A DNA stretch of 30,589 bases from JBNKEI01 sp050288705 (lineage in GTDB: Bacteria > Myxococcota > Myxococcia > Myxococcales > UBA5297), in NCBI GenBank assembly GCA_050288705.1, contig JBNKEI010000101.1, forward strand, positions 1-30,589, written 5' to 3'. The translations under genes and the position numbers were made by a program. This document shows positions 1 to 8,210 of this stretch, one piece after another. The stretch's first letter is position 1, and each line of letters opens with the position of its first letter. Under the pieces are notes generated by a model. The model had not been told where the DNA came from and searched no databases. It saw nothing but the letters and a program-made list of their open reading frames with translations.

Positions 1-68
1 GGAAGATGGGTCTCATCGAAAAAACGAACCCTGGATGGGCTGACCTTTGGCCCCAAATCATCGATTGA
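1..68 (+). pseudogene. C-terminal end of a GIY-YIG nuclease family protein (cut by window start)
   Basis: The frame starting at base 3 reads KMGLIEKTNPGWADLWPQII and then D and a TGA at 66-68. This matches the conserved tail of small GIY-YIG endonuclease-like proteins, which typically end in a WKxxLIEKxNPxWxDLxPxI pattern. Only about 22 codons are inside the window, so it cannot be told whether the full gene lies to the left or whether, as in the second copy at 17034-17150, only a remnant travels with the repeat. The GIY-YIG catalytic core is not visible. Confidence 0.6.
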
Positions 69-139
69 CAAAGTCGTGCCCACTGGATTCCCGCCTTCGC
101 GGGAATGACGGAGCGGCGATATAGGGACATGACCTAGTC
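1..139 (+). repeat. REP-like dispersed repeat, left inverted copy
   Basis: This element matches, as reverse complement, positions 16955-17101, apart from a few substitutions and one 8-nt length difference. It contains a GC-rich palindrome at 87-106 (ATTCCCGCCTTCGCGGGAAT) of the kind widely dispersed in proteobacterial genomes, and it ends in the imperfect palindrome TAGGGACATGACCTAG. The first 68 bases also encode the tail of a GIY-YIG protein, as in the other copy. The window start cuts the element, so its true left end is not visible. Confidence 0.85.
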
Positions 140-832
140 AGGCGGCGCCAAACATTGCATTGGATTTCATCTTTGTCCGATCACGTAAGCATCCCAACCA
201 CAGGGCGTTATTTCGCCGGTGTCCAACAGAGCTCTCCGGATCGCACTTGCTTTTACGCCGAGCACGCAATCTGCGCGCCATTTCTTGTCTGCCGTCAGCC
301 TACAAAACCTTATGTATGCTTCAGTACAATAAAACCGTCATCCGACAATACAATACATTGGCTTGCATGATGCCGAAACAGCACTATTCCGTACAAAGAA
401 GTCGCTTGTGCCCAAATTTCCACTAATACTTCAATTTTACACTAATACTGCAACAAACAAGGCATATTGCTTTTTATCCTACTAACACAGGTAAAAACCT
501 ACCTCGGAAGGTTCGTAATTAGGTATGGACATGTAAGCAATTACATAATTAAGATATGCATATCGCTGATTTCGTGCGTAAATTTTGAACCGTGTCGGGA
601 AAAGTACTAGACAAAAAATAACGGCAAGAATTGTCGCACATGCATGTAACATATTGATTTTATTGTATTGTGACCTCTTGGCGCATCCTGGCACAATTTT
701 TTATGCGCAATTTTACGCCAGATAGAACCAAAAGGAAGAAAGTAGTCTATTAATTGTCTTGACGAATAACTTTTCTGAATGTATCCAAAACAGAGTAAAT
801 ACTTTCCAGACTATCAAAATGGGAATAGTGCT
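140..832. other. Long region without a convincing gene
   Basis: About 690 bases separate the left repeat from the kinase start. Short open frames exist on both strands, but none has a ribosome binding site, a recognisable motif or protein-like composition. The part from about 420 to 720 is AT-rich and could hold regulatory DNA for the downstream operon. It includes the direct repeat CACTAATACT(T/G) near 421 and 440. A weak sigma70-like pair (TTGACG at 759-764, TATCCA at 782-787, 17-bp spacer) lies just before the preferred kinase start. I see no tRNA, terminator or CRISPR-like structure. Confidence 0.5.
759..787 (+). promoter_or_regulatory. Possible weak sigma70-type promoter of the kinase operon
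   Basis: TTGACG (5 of 6 to the -35 consensus) is followed after 17 bases by TATCCA (3 of 6 to the -10 consensus). If used, transcription would begin close to position 795. That lies after the upstream ATG at 779 and before the ATG at 833, so it would support the shorter kinase protein. The -10 match is poor, hence the low confidence. Confidence 0.25.
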
Positions 833-3700
833 ATGGATATTTCCGAAGAAATTCCAATTAGCGAGGGGCCTATTTGCACTCGTGAGGACAGGCCGCCCTC
901 GGTTAAGCCGGTTAAGAATGTTACCGAAACTGCTTCCTCTAGCCGGCGTCGCTCTCAACCCGAAGTAGTTTCCCCGCAGCCTTTGACGGAAATTGAATTC
1001 AAACCTCAAGCAAAGGTGGGGCAATATTTCATTATTGAACAAATAGGAAGCGGAGGATTTGGCAACGTTTATAAAGCGCGTGATGATGTCCATGACCGCC
1101 TGGTAGCGATTAAAGTTCTACGTAATGATGACCCGATAGTACGCAAACGATTCGAGCGGGAAGCAAAGGTTATCAGTCGTTGTAATCATCCCCATATTGT
1201 AACCATTTACACCTTCCATAAAGAAAGCAGCCCACCTTACTTAGTTTTGGAATATCTTAGGGGAAAACCACTTGCCGCGCTACTTTCCGAAGCTAAAGGC
1301 AAACCACTACCCTTACCTCAAGTTTTTAACATTTTAAAAGCGGTAGCCAGCGCACTGGCTTTGATTCACTCAGAAGGAATTGCCCATCGGGATTTAACCG
1401 CCTCGAATATTGTTATTACTAGCGACGGGCAAATAAAGCTTATCGATTTTGGTATCTGCAAAATTAGCGGTGACCGCGCTTTAACGGTGTATCCGGACCG
1501 ACCTCCCACTCTTAAGCCTTTAGAACCAGAAGATTACACCGCCAAAGACAGCGCCTTAGGTACTTTGCGCTATATGTCGCCAGAGCAATGCCTGGCCTCA
1601 AAAATTGATTCCGCCACCGATATTTGGGCTTTAGGAATTATTATCTTTCAAATGCTCGCTGGACGCCATCCTTACCCTGGATTAGCGGGAGAAGCGCTTT
1701 ACTATCTACTTACCAGCGATTACCCCATGCCCAACCTGCGTAATTTTGCTCCCAAGGCAACTCCGCAACGACTGATTGAGCTGGTTAACCGTTGTTTGCA
1801 AAAAAACAAACATGATCGTCCCAGCGCTGCTACTATTATTCAAGAGCTGGAGTTATTGCAGATTCCCACTAATCTGAAAGCGGACGAAAACCCTTATATG
1901 GGCCTTTCGCCTTTTCAAGAAAACTCTATTCACAAATTTTTTGGGCGCGAACAAGAAGCCGCCATGGTGGTTAATCGCATTAGTAATCAGCCGGTTTCTA
2001 TACTTACCGGCCCCTCGGGAAATGGCAAATCGTCACTGGCCAGAACCATGGTTTCGCAAACTTTGCGCGCCGAAGGTTGGGACGTGGTAGTTATGCGACC
2101 CGGACGCGATCCCCTTGCCGCGCTAGCGAGTTTGGTTTTATCGGTTGATTCGTCATTATCATCGTCAATAAACTCCACCATCACCCAGGAAATTGGCGAA
2201 GAAAATAAACTTACCGAAACACTAAAAATCGACCCCACCCATGCCGGAAAAGTATTTCGTAAAAGCGTGCATCGTCGGGAGCGTAATTTTCTTTTGGTAG
2301 TTGACCAGGCGGAAGAAGCATTCACTGTTTCCCAAGCTAACGATCGCAGGCTATTTTTCCAAAACCTTTTTTCCTTAGTACAAGATGCCAAAGACCAAGT
2401 GCGTTTGTGCCTAATTTGCCGGTCAGATTATATTCACCGACTTTCTGAATATATGCCGCCAGAGCATTCTAGTGGGGTAATTATTTTAGGGCCGCCAAGC
2501 CCGCAAGGGTTAATGGATGCCATTGTTAAACCAGCCCAGATGGCGGGGTTTGAATTCGAAACCAAAGTAATAGACGCATTGATTAGAGGGGTTAGAGCAT
2601 CACATCAACCATTATTAGGTCTTTTGCAATTTGTGCTGAGCTATTTGTGGGAACATCGTGATGTTTCCCAAAGAGTTATTACTGCCCAAGCATACGAAGA
2701 GCTAGGCGGATTAGAAGGCGCGCTTGCCCGACATGCTGATGCAGTTTTAAATCAGCTTTCCCTAGAGCAGCGGGAAGTAATGCGCTCTTTGTTATTGCGC
2801 CTGGTTACCCCGGAACGCACCTCTCGCATTGTGCCGCTTTCAGAGCTGCAAGAAATATCTCCGCAAATAGATTTTTTAATAGAAAAGCTAATTAAAGCGC
2901 AGCTCATTGTAGTGGAAGCCAAAGATTCTTATGTAACTGTAGAACTTATTCACGATTCGCTTATTAATGTTTGGCCAACTTTTCGTCGCTATTTAGATGA
3001 ATCTTCCGAAGACGTAGCTTTTTTGGCGGATTTGCGCATTGCAGCCAAGCAATGGGATAAAAGAAATAGAGACGAAAGATTGCTACGGGAAGACTTGGTA
3101 GAGGAATCTCGGCAATTTCTAAAGCGATTTAAAGGGGAATTGCCGGCAATAGAGCGGGAATTTATGCAGGCTATTATTGCCCAATCGGAGGCTGCCGCTC
3201 GAAAAAAAGAAGCCGCTGCATTGGCTGTGGCTCGTAAAAAGCGTTTGGTTATTCGAGGAACAATTGCCTTTTTAGCTGTTTTACTTGCCGCCGCATTAGT
3301 GGCTGTATTTCAAATTCGCAGCGCTAAACAAGAAGCCGAGCTGCAAGCGCAAACCGCTAAAATAGCTATGGAGGAGGCTGTTTATGCCAAAGCCAGAGCG
3401 CTTATTGCTGCTGAAGAAGCCCTGCAAAAAGAGCAGGCACGGGCTTTGGCGGTAGAAGAGTTGGCGGTAAAAAACGAGCAGCTTCTTAATGCCATTAAAA
3501 AAGCCAAGGTAGCGCAAAATAAAGCCCAGCATAATTTTGGAAAAGCTTTGCGTGCGCAAGCTGAAGCTACTCGCGCCCGGGAAGAGGCTATTATTTCCGC
3601 CGAAAACCTGGCCATTGCTCTGAAACAAGAACAAGAACGGGTAAAGGTTTTAGAAAACCGAATTGGCCCGGGAATAAACACTGATTTTCTTCAATGGTAG
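833..3700 (+). CDS. Membrane Ser/Thr protein kinase with STAND-type ATPase domain
   Basis: Hanks-type (PknB-like) kinase of 955 aa from ATG 833; an in-frame ATG at 779 would add 18 residues, and neither start has a strong ribosome site. The glycine loop IGSGGFG is at residues 71-77, the ATP-binding lysine (VAIK) at 94, the catalytic HRD at 185-187 and DFG at 205-207, followed by a GTLRYMSPEQ activation/substrate segment, so the kinase should be active. A second NTPase domain follows, with Walker A GPSGNGKSS from 393 (Lys399) and Walker B-like LLVVD ending at Asp491; this looks like the nSTAND1 family often joined to such kinases. One membrane helix lies at about 806-828, then an Ala/Glu/Lys-rich coiled coil to near the end. 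Related kinase-STAND proteins often carry WD40 repeats here; none is seen. It is the first gene of the operon, and FHA proteins downstream are its likely phospho-readers. Confidence 0.9.
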   Translation: MDISEEIPISEGPICTREDRPPSVKPVKNVTETASSSRRRSQPEVVSPQPLTEIEFKPQAKVGQYFIIEQIGSGGFGNVYKARDDVHDRLVAIKVLRNDDPIVRKRFEREAKVISRCNHPHIVTIYTFHKESSPPYLVLEYLRGKPLAALLSEAKGKPLPLPQVFNILKAVASALALIHSEGIAHRDLTASNIVITSDGQIKLIDFGICKISGDRALTVYPDRPPTLKPLEPEDYTAKDSALGTLRYMSPEQCLASKIDSATDIWALGIIIFQMLAGRHPYPGLAGEALYYLLTSDYPMPNLRNFAPKATPQRLIELVNRCLQKNKHDRPSAATIIQELELLQIPTNLKADENPYMGLSPFQENSIHKFFGREQEAAMVVNRISNQPVSILTGPSGNGKSSLARTMVSQTLRAEGWDVVVMRPGRDPLAALASLVLSVDSSLSSSINSTITQEIGEENKLTETLKIDPTHAGKVFRKSVHRRERNFLLVVDQAEEAFTVSQANDRRLFFQNLFSLVQDAKDQVRLCLICRSDYIHRLSEYMPPEHSSGVIILGPPSPQGLMDAIVKPAQMAGFEFETKVIDALIRGVRASHQPLLGLLQFVLSYLWEHRDVSQRVITAQAYEELGGLEGALARHADAVLNQLSLEQREVMRSLLLRLVTPERTSRIVPLSELQEISPQIDFLIEKLIKAQLIVVEAKDSYVTVELIHDSLINVWPTFRRYLDESSEDVAFLADLRIAAKQWDKRNRDERLLREDLVEESRQFLKRFKGELPAIEREFMQAIIAQSEAAARKKEAAALAVARKKRLVIRGTIAFLAVLLAAALVAVFQIRSAKQEAELQAQTAKIAMEEAVYAKARALIAAEEALQKEQARALAVEELAVKNEQLLNAIKKAKVAQNKAQHNFGKALRAQAEATRAREEAIISAENLAIALKQEQERVKVLENRIGPGINTDFLQW

Positions 3701-3714
3701 CTAGGGGATAGAAA

Positions 3715-4698
3715 ATGACGTTTCGAAATCTTTTATTGCTTTTGGTTTTGGCATTTCCTGCCCTTCCCGCTTCGGCGACTGATCTTCAGAAAATCTTTTC
3801 TCCAAAGTTGGATAAGTACGAGTATTCGAAAAATGTTCCTCTAGAGGCGCGGGTGAAAGCCCAAAAGCGTTATTCCAAAGGGACCGAACTTTTAAAACAG
3901 TCGCTATTTTTGAATGCCGCAGATGAATTTCAAAAAGCATTAGATGCTTGTAATTGTCCGCACCCGGCAATTCATTACCAACTGGGATTAGCTCTAATTG
4001 GATTGGAACAGCCATTAAGGGTGCATAAACACTTAAAAGCAGCTATTAGATATGGTCCTGAGCCCATAGGAAAAGAACAATTCGCTAATGCGCAAAGGTT
4101 CTTGGCATTGTTGAATAAGCAGCTCTCCCAAGTGGCCATTTACTGCGACGTGCCCGGTGCTCAAGTAACCATGGACGGCAAAGTGCTATTTGTGGCGCCA
4201 GGAAGCTATGTTGGTTTGGCAACTGCGGGGGCGCATACTTTTGCGGCCATTAAAAATGGTTATGCGCCAAATATATTAGCCGCTCACCAACTGCCCGAAG
4301 GTAAAGCTACCGAAATAAAACTTAAACTCGCCACCGCGGAAGAAATGACTGGCCAAGCCCGGAGATGGCCCCAGTGGAAACCTTGGTCAGTGGTCGCGGG
4401 AGGCGCAGCGTTATTGGCTACTGGCGGGGTGCTGCATTATGTGGGGGCAAAAAAGGTTAATAGTGTAGAAAACGATATTCAGAATTCAGGGGGAAGCTTT
4501 AAAGACCAACGAAAAAGAGGATTTGCCCTACAAAAAACCGCAGTTGGTTTTTATGCTGCCGGGGGTGTGGCGCTAGTTACTGGGACGGTTTTGGTTCTTA
4601 TGAATCGGCCCAAGCCAGTTCTAAAGCAATACGAAGTAAATGTTTCTCCAATTTTGACCACTGCTGGGCTGGGAGCTGGGGCACAAATCAATTTCTAA
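3715..4698 (+). CDS. Exported TPR/PEGA-domain protein with two C-terminal membrane helices
   Basis: This 327-aa protein begins with a signal peptide (a Leu-rich core, then PALPASA near residue 21). A TPR-like helical region covers about residues 45-115. A PEGA-like segment at about 137-205 has the pattern PGAxVxMDGK followed by PGSYVGL, AGAHTF and KNGY. Two hydrophobic helices lie at about 225-244 and 274-296, so the PEGA part probably sits outside the cytoplasmic membrane. PEGA domains are common in surface or envelope proteins of delta-type proteobacteria and often accompany Ser/Thr kinases. It starts 14 bases after the kinase stop and is surely cotranscribed with it. Its exact role is not known; a sensory or scaffolding partner of the kinase is an inference. 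Confidence 0.7.
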   Translation: MTFRNLLLLLVLAFPALPASATDLQKIFSPKLDKYEYSKNVPLEARVKAQKRYSKGTELLKQSLFLNAADEFQKALDACNCPHPAIHYQLGLALIGLEQPLRVHKHLKAAIRYGPEPIGKEQFANAQRFLALLNKQLSQVAIYCDVPGAQVTMDGKVLFVAPGSYVGLATAGAHTFAAIKNGYAPNILAAHQLPEGKATEIKLKLATAEEMTGQARRWPQWKPWSVVAGGAALLATGGVLHYVGAKKVNSVENDIQNSGGSFKDQRKRGFALQKTAVGFYAAGGVALVTGTVLVLMNRPKPVLKQYEVNVSPILTTAGLGAGAQINF

Positions 4699-4710
4699 AC
4701 GAGGTTAAAA

Positions 4711-6135
4711 ATGAAAATGAATTCGCTTGCTTCAAGATTAGCAGTCATTGGAACCATGACATTCGTAAATTCATGCGTGGAGGGAACTGCAATTGAATGC
4801 GCAGGAAATTGGCTTTGTCCTGCTCATATGCGCTGCGCACCAGATGGCGGAGAGTATTGCATTGATAAAAATTGCGGCAGCGGCTTTGTAGACTCTCAAT
4901 CCGAGCAATGCGATGGCGATGGCAACGGGGTTCCCGGAGAAACTGCGGAATGCAATATCAATTGCACCAAATCCGTAAAAGGTGATGGCTGGGTCAACAA
5001 AGCCGCCGGCGAAGAATGCGATGGCGATGGCCAAGGTAACGGTGGAGAAACCGCAGAATGCAATTCCAATTGCACCTTTGCCAAGCATGGTGATGGCGTT
5101 GTAAATCGCTTGTTTGGCGAAGAATGCGATGGGAACAACGGAATTAATTGTCAATCGTCTATTTGCACCGCCGATTGTAAGTGGAAAAGAACCGCTAATT
5201 GCGGCAACGGAATAGTGGACAGTGGCGAAGAATGTGATGGCGATGGTCAGGGAAATCCTGGTGAGACCAAAGAATGTAATATCATTTGTACCTTGGTCAA
5301 AGCTGGCGATGGCATTGTAAACAGAACTGCCGGCGAGCAGTGTGATGGCAATAATGATGGATTGCCAACTCCAGAGGGTAAGGGGTGCGAGTCAGAAACG
5401 TGTAATGACAATTGCACTATCCGAACCAAAAATGATGGAAGAATAAACGATACTGCCGGGGAAATATGCGACAACGGCACAGACAATGGCAAGGTAATTT
5501 GCGATAAATACGGCGAAGGCGAGCAATGCACCTATTGCACTGTCGATTACCAAGAAGCAAAGATTAATGCACCGTATTGCGGAGACCGGGAACTTACCAA
5601 AGAGCACGAGGAGTGCGATAACCAAATTTCGGTAAATTGCGGCACCTGCGGTGATCGGGGAACCCCCCTTGCTTGCCAAAACATTTCGCCCGTGCCTGCT
5701 AGTGGGGAAATAATTGTGACTGATGGCAAGGCAATGATAGATGCGGCGAAAAATAATAAGCCAAATTCGTTTACTCTCAGCGATAAGCTGATGGGATCAG
5801 TTGCGTTTGATATTCGCTGGGATTGCTCTAGTTCAACTTGTATTGGCCTTAATGGTGTTGAAAACAACCCTGTGGCTATTGCTGGCCACATTGCAGGCAC
5901 AATCAACAAAGGCCGAGGCAACCTGAGAATCAAGGCAACTCAGAATGGCAGTACCATCAAACTCGAAGGCATTAGCTCTGGTAAAAGTGGAAACCAGCCA
6001 ATCGAAACCACTGGAAAACACGGCTTCGAGGTCGAGCCTATGACGGGCGGCGTAGGATGCGATATCAATGCCGCATGCAACCAAGACAGCGATTGCGCCT
6101 CCAAGAAATGTGTCAATAACGCCTGCTCACTATAA
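4711..6135 (+). CDS. Cys-rich repeat lipoprotein (myxobacterial-type ECDGDG repeats)
   Basis: This 474-aa protein has a short hydrophobic leader ending in VNSC, a lipobox-like site with Cys22 as possible lipid anchor; the Asn at -2 is unusual. Residues from about 54 to 325 hold seven copies of a Cys-rich unit of the form (C)GDGxVNxxxGEECDGDG, spaced 30-55 residues apart, resembling the Myxococcus Cys-rich repeat/DUF4215 type. The acidic DGDGxG stretches look able to bind calcium (inference). The last 150 residues form a separate domain with no repeats, ending in another Cys cluster (CNQDSDCASKKC). GAGGT at 4701-4705 is the ribosome site. The gene lies 12 bases after the PEGA gene in the operon. 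It is probably surface-exposed, perhaps an adhesin or a ligand-binding partner of the kinase system; its function is unknown. Confidence 0.7.
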   Translation: MKMNSLASRLAVIGTMTFVNSCVEGTAIECAGNWLCPAHMRCAPDGGEYCIDKNCGSGFVDSQSEQCDGDGNGVPGETAECNINCTKSVKGDGWVNKAAGEECDGDGQGNGGETAECNSNCTFAKHGDGVVNRLFGEECDGNNGINCQSSICTADCKWKRTANCGNGIVDSGEECDGDGQGNPGETKECNIICTLVKAGDGIVNRTAGEQCDGNNDGLPTPEGKGCESETCNDNCTIRTKNDGRINDTAGEICDNGTDNGKVICDKYGEGEQCTYCTVDYQEAKINAPYCGDRELTKEHEECDNQISVNCGTCGDRGTPLACQNISPVPASGEIIVTDGKAMIDAAKNNKPNSFTLSDKLMGSVAFDIRWDCSSSTCIGLNGVENNPVAIAGHIAGTINKGRGNLRIKATQNGSTIKLEGISSGKSGNQPIETTGKHGFEVEPMTGGVGCDINAACNQDSDCASKKCVNNACSL

Positions 6136-6153
6136 AACTGGGAGAAGAATTCA

Positions 6154-6489
6154 ATGTACAAACTGCATTTCTTCAGACAAGGCCATCCTTTGTGTACGCG
6201 CGAGTTAGACGCCAATAACATAACCACAGTGGGGCGTGGTGCGGGCAACGATGTTTGTTTTACCGATATGACAGTATCCAGAAAGCAATTCTCCATTGAA
6301 TGCCAAGCCGGTAAATGGATTTTACGCGACTTGTCGGGACGAGGCACTTACGTCAATGGTAGCCTAGTTAAGGAAATAGAGATGGAAACCAGCGCCATCA
6401 TTATGTTCGGTAGCTATATGCGCGCATTCTTCACTGACGAAATCGAGGAAAATCACTACTCAACAACCGAAATCCAGTACAGGGTATGA
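6154..6489 (+). CDS. Single-domain FHA protein
   Basis: This 111-aa protein is little more than one forkhead-associated domain, which binds phosphothreonine peptides. The hallmark residues are present: VGRGAGND (Gly-Arg at about 27-28), TVSRKQF (Ser42-Arg43, with Lys-Gln where many FHA domains have His) and GTYVNGSLV. A GGGAG ribosome site precedes the ATG by 9 bases. It follows the lipoprotein gene by 18 bases. Placed in an operon headed by a Ser/Thr kinase, it most likely reads marks made by that kinase. Residues 42-111 are duplicated at 9355-9564 (48 of 70 residues identical, no gaps) in a broken second copy. Confidence 0.88.
   Translation: MYKLHFFRQGHPLCTRELDANNITTVGRGAGNDVCFTDMTVSRKQFSIECQAGKWILRDLSGRGTYVNGSLVKEIEMETSAIIMFGSYMRAFFTDEIEENHYSTTEIQYRV
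6277..6486 (+). repeat. FHA-derived direct repeat, copy 1
   Basis: The last 70 codons of the intact FHA gene match 9355-9564 in the same orientation with no gaps, and identical runs such as AAGCAATTCTCCATT are still visible. The two copies bracket the putative effector/immunity genes and are about 3.1 kb apart. Confidence 0.75.
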
Positions 6490-6539
6490 AAAACCTTGAG
6501 CCATAATAATTGTCGGTAAAATATTGTAAGGAGACGACC

Positions 6540-8210
6540 TTGCATAGACAAATAGAATGGCCCACGCTGCGTCGCGGACCATTAGAGGAATACGAGCTAA
6601 GAATTGGGGGATTAGAATTCCTGGAGACCGGGTGGGTTCGCAGTGGTTATCCCGGGGAATGGGGTACTGACTCCGAAAACGAAGTAGTGTTTTGGAGCGA
6701 TTACTTTACCTACCATTGGTTTATGGATTTTATTCGCGATGAATTTCAAGTGGATATTTTGTGGAAATTCGTTAAAGAACTCAAAAGATTTTCCTTTTTC
6801 AGCGAACCGAGAAATAACCACCAATTAGCCCAATGCCTGGCACGCGCGGCTTTAAACGGGGACATGAGAGTGCTGAGTTTCGAGAGAGACTTGTATGGAA
6901 GAATAGATTGGAATGACCCCAATCGCGATTACACACCGATGGTGGGAATATTTCTGCCAGTGAAACCCAAGGAGCCAGAACCGGAACCGCCGATTCGTAA
7001 AGTTGAAGACCCCTACGGCCGTATTCGTATTCGCGTAGTAGAAGATTCTACCGGGAAACCTATACCTAGTGTGAAAATCAGCTTCTTTTTAGACGATTTA
7101 CCTTCCATTTATACCAATGGCGAAGGAATCGCTGAAACGGCTAATGTTTTGGGAAGAACCTATGTGGCCGAGTGCCAACTGGGAGAACTGCTTTCTCAGG
7201 CCCAGGTCCTTGATTATGTAGGCGAAGGGGAAACACCTATTTGTCCATCGGAGGAGTCCCCGGAATCCGATAATGCTACTGAGGAATTTTCTGATCCTTC
7301 TTCCCCGCCGCCAAAATTTATTATTGCTCATGTTAAGGGAGACAAACGCATAAAATGGGAAATGACTGATGTGCATATTAACGAAATGCGTACCGTGCGG
7401 GTGCGGCGAGTAAATTTGAGCAGAGAAAATGCAAATAAGAAAAGGCTTGCATACGACAAAATCGACAAATTTGCTAAGCGAACAGGGCCTGGCGCTTTCA
7501 AGCAAATTAGTCGCAGCGACGTTGCAAAAACTCTTCGCATGCGTGTTGCGGATCCGAGTAAAATCGACCAAGGAGCGTCGAGCCTATGCGGTCCTGCTTC
7601 CTTGGTGTTTTCTTTCGCTAACTCAGAACCTGATCAGTTTGCTGACTATGTCATTAACTTGTACGAAAACGGCCAGGCGAGGCTCGGAAAAATCGATGTT
7701 ATACCTGGAACCGACCTGAAAAATTATCGCTGTGCCTCCGATTCAGCAACCGATTGGATTGCCACGGCGAGCCTACGAGATTCGGAAAATTGGTTTTTTG
7801 ATTACCAGTCTACGGATAACGAGTTTGCTGGAATTACGATGCCACATGAACTAACATGTTGGTTCGAGAATATTGGCTTTACCGAGGTAATAAATGAAAC
7901 GAATATTTACTTTGATAATGATGAAGATAATTTTCGAAAAGCTGGACTTTTGTATGAGGAAGACTATTGGGTCTGTTTATTTGTGAATGCTAATCTCTTA
8001 TATAACGACGAAACAATGTTTCAACATTCAACAACTCCTGATCATTGGATCGTGCTTACTTCTCCTATTTCCATTGATTCAAACGATCGTGTAAAATTTA
8101 AAGTTTTCACTTGGGGAGAAGGTCACCGGGCAGTTCCACCCGGTGAAGCAACTATCGCCATCAAAGACGTTTTGGAGAATTATTATGGATTTGTTGCTGC
8201 TCGAAGATAA
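6540..8210 (+). CDS. Putative effector with papain-like Cys/His C-terminal domain
   Basis: I chose the TTG at 6540 because TAAGGAG at 6527-6533 sits 6 bases before it; the TTG at 6510 has no such site. The 556-aa protein has no signal peptide. Residues 1-150 are unrecognised. About 157-205 looks like a beta-rich carboxypeptidase-regulatory/transthyretin-like segment (RIRIRVVEDSTGKPIPSVKI then TNGEG). The C-terminal 220 residues have SLCGPAS with Cys350 and DHWIVL with His502, an order and spacing that fit a clan CA (papain-like) cysteine peptidase or amidase, with D/N candidates further on. Domains of this type occur in interbacterial toxins. Its stop lies inside the next gene, which encodes an exported protein, as in effector/immunity pairs. 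It could also be an intracellular peptidase; the catalytic assignment is by motif only. Confidence 0.6.
   Translation: MHRQIEWPTLRRGPLEEYELRIGGLEFLETGWVRSGYPGEWGTDSENEVVFWSDYFTYHWFMDFIRDEFQVDILWKFVKELKRFSFFSEPRNNHQLAQCLARAALNGDMRVLSFERDLYGRIDWNDPNRDYTPMVGIFLPVKPKEPEPEPPIRKVEDPYGRIRIRVVEDSTGKPIPSVKISFFLDDLPSIYTNGEGIAETANVLGRTYVAECQLGELLSQAQVLDYVGEGETPICPSEESPESDNATEEFSDPSSPPPKFIIAHVKGDKRIKWEMTDVHINEMRTVRVRRVNLSRENANKKRLAYDKIDKFAKRTGPGAFKQISRSDVAKTLRMRVADPSKIDQGASSLCGPASLVFSFANSEPDQFADYVINLYENGQARLGKIDVIPGTDLKNYRCASDSATDWIATASLRDSENWFFDYQSTDNEFAGITMPHELTCWFENIGFTEVINETNIYFDNDEDNFRKAGLLYEEDYWVCLFVNANLLYNDETMFQHSTTPDHWIVLTSPISIDSNDRVKFKVFTWGEGHRAVPPGEATIAIKDVLENYYGFVAARR

Noticed and set aside
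482..694. Minus-strand open frame of 70 codons with a hydrophobic stretch
   Set aside because: No ribosome site, no family resemblance, and located in AT-rich DNA where such frames arise by chance.
689..706. Sigma54-like box TGGCAC before the kinase operon
   Set aside because: The -24-like half is good, but the GC of the -12 element is not at the required spacing; the nearby TTGGCGC...GGCAC pair is one base short.
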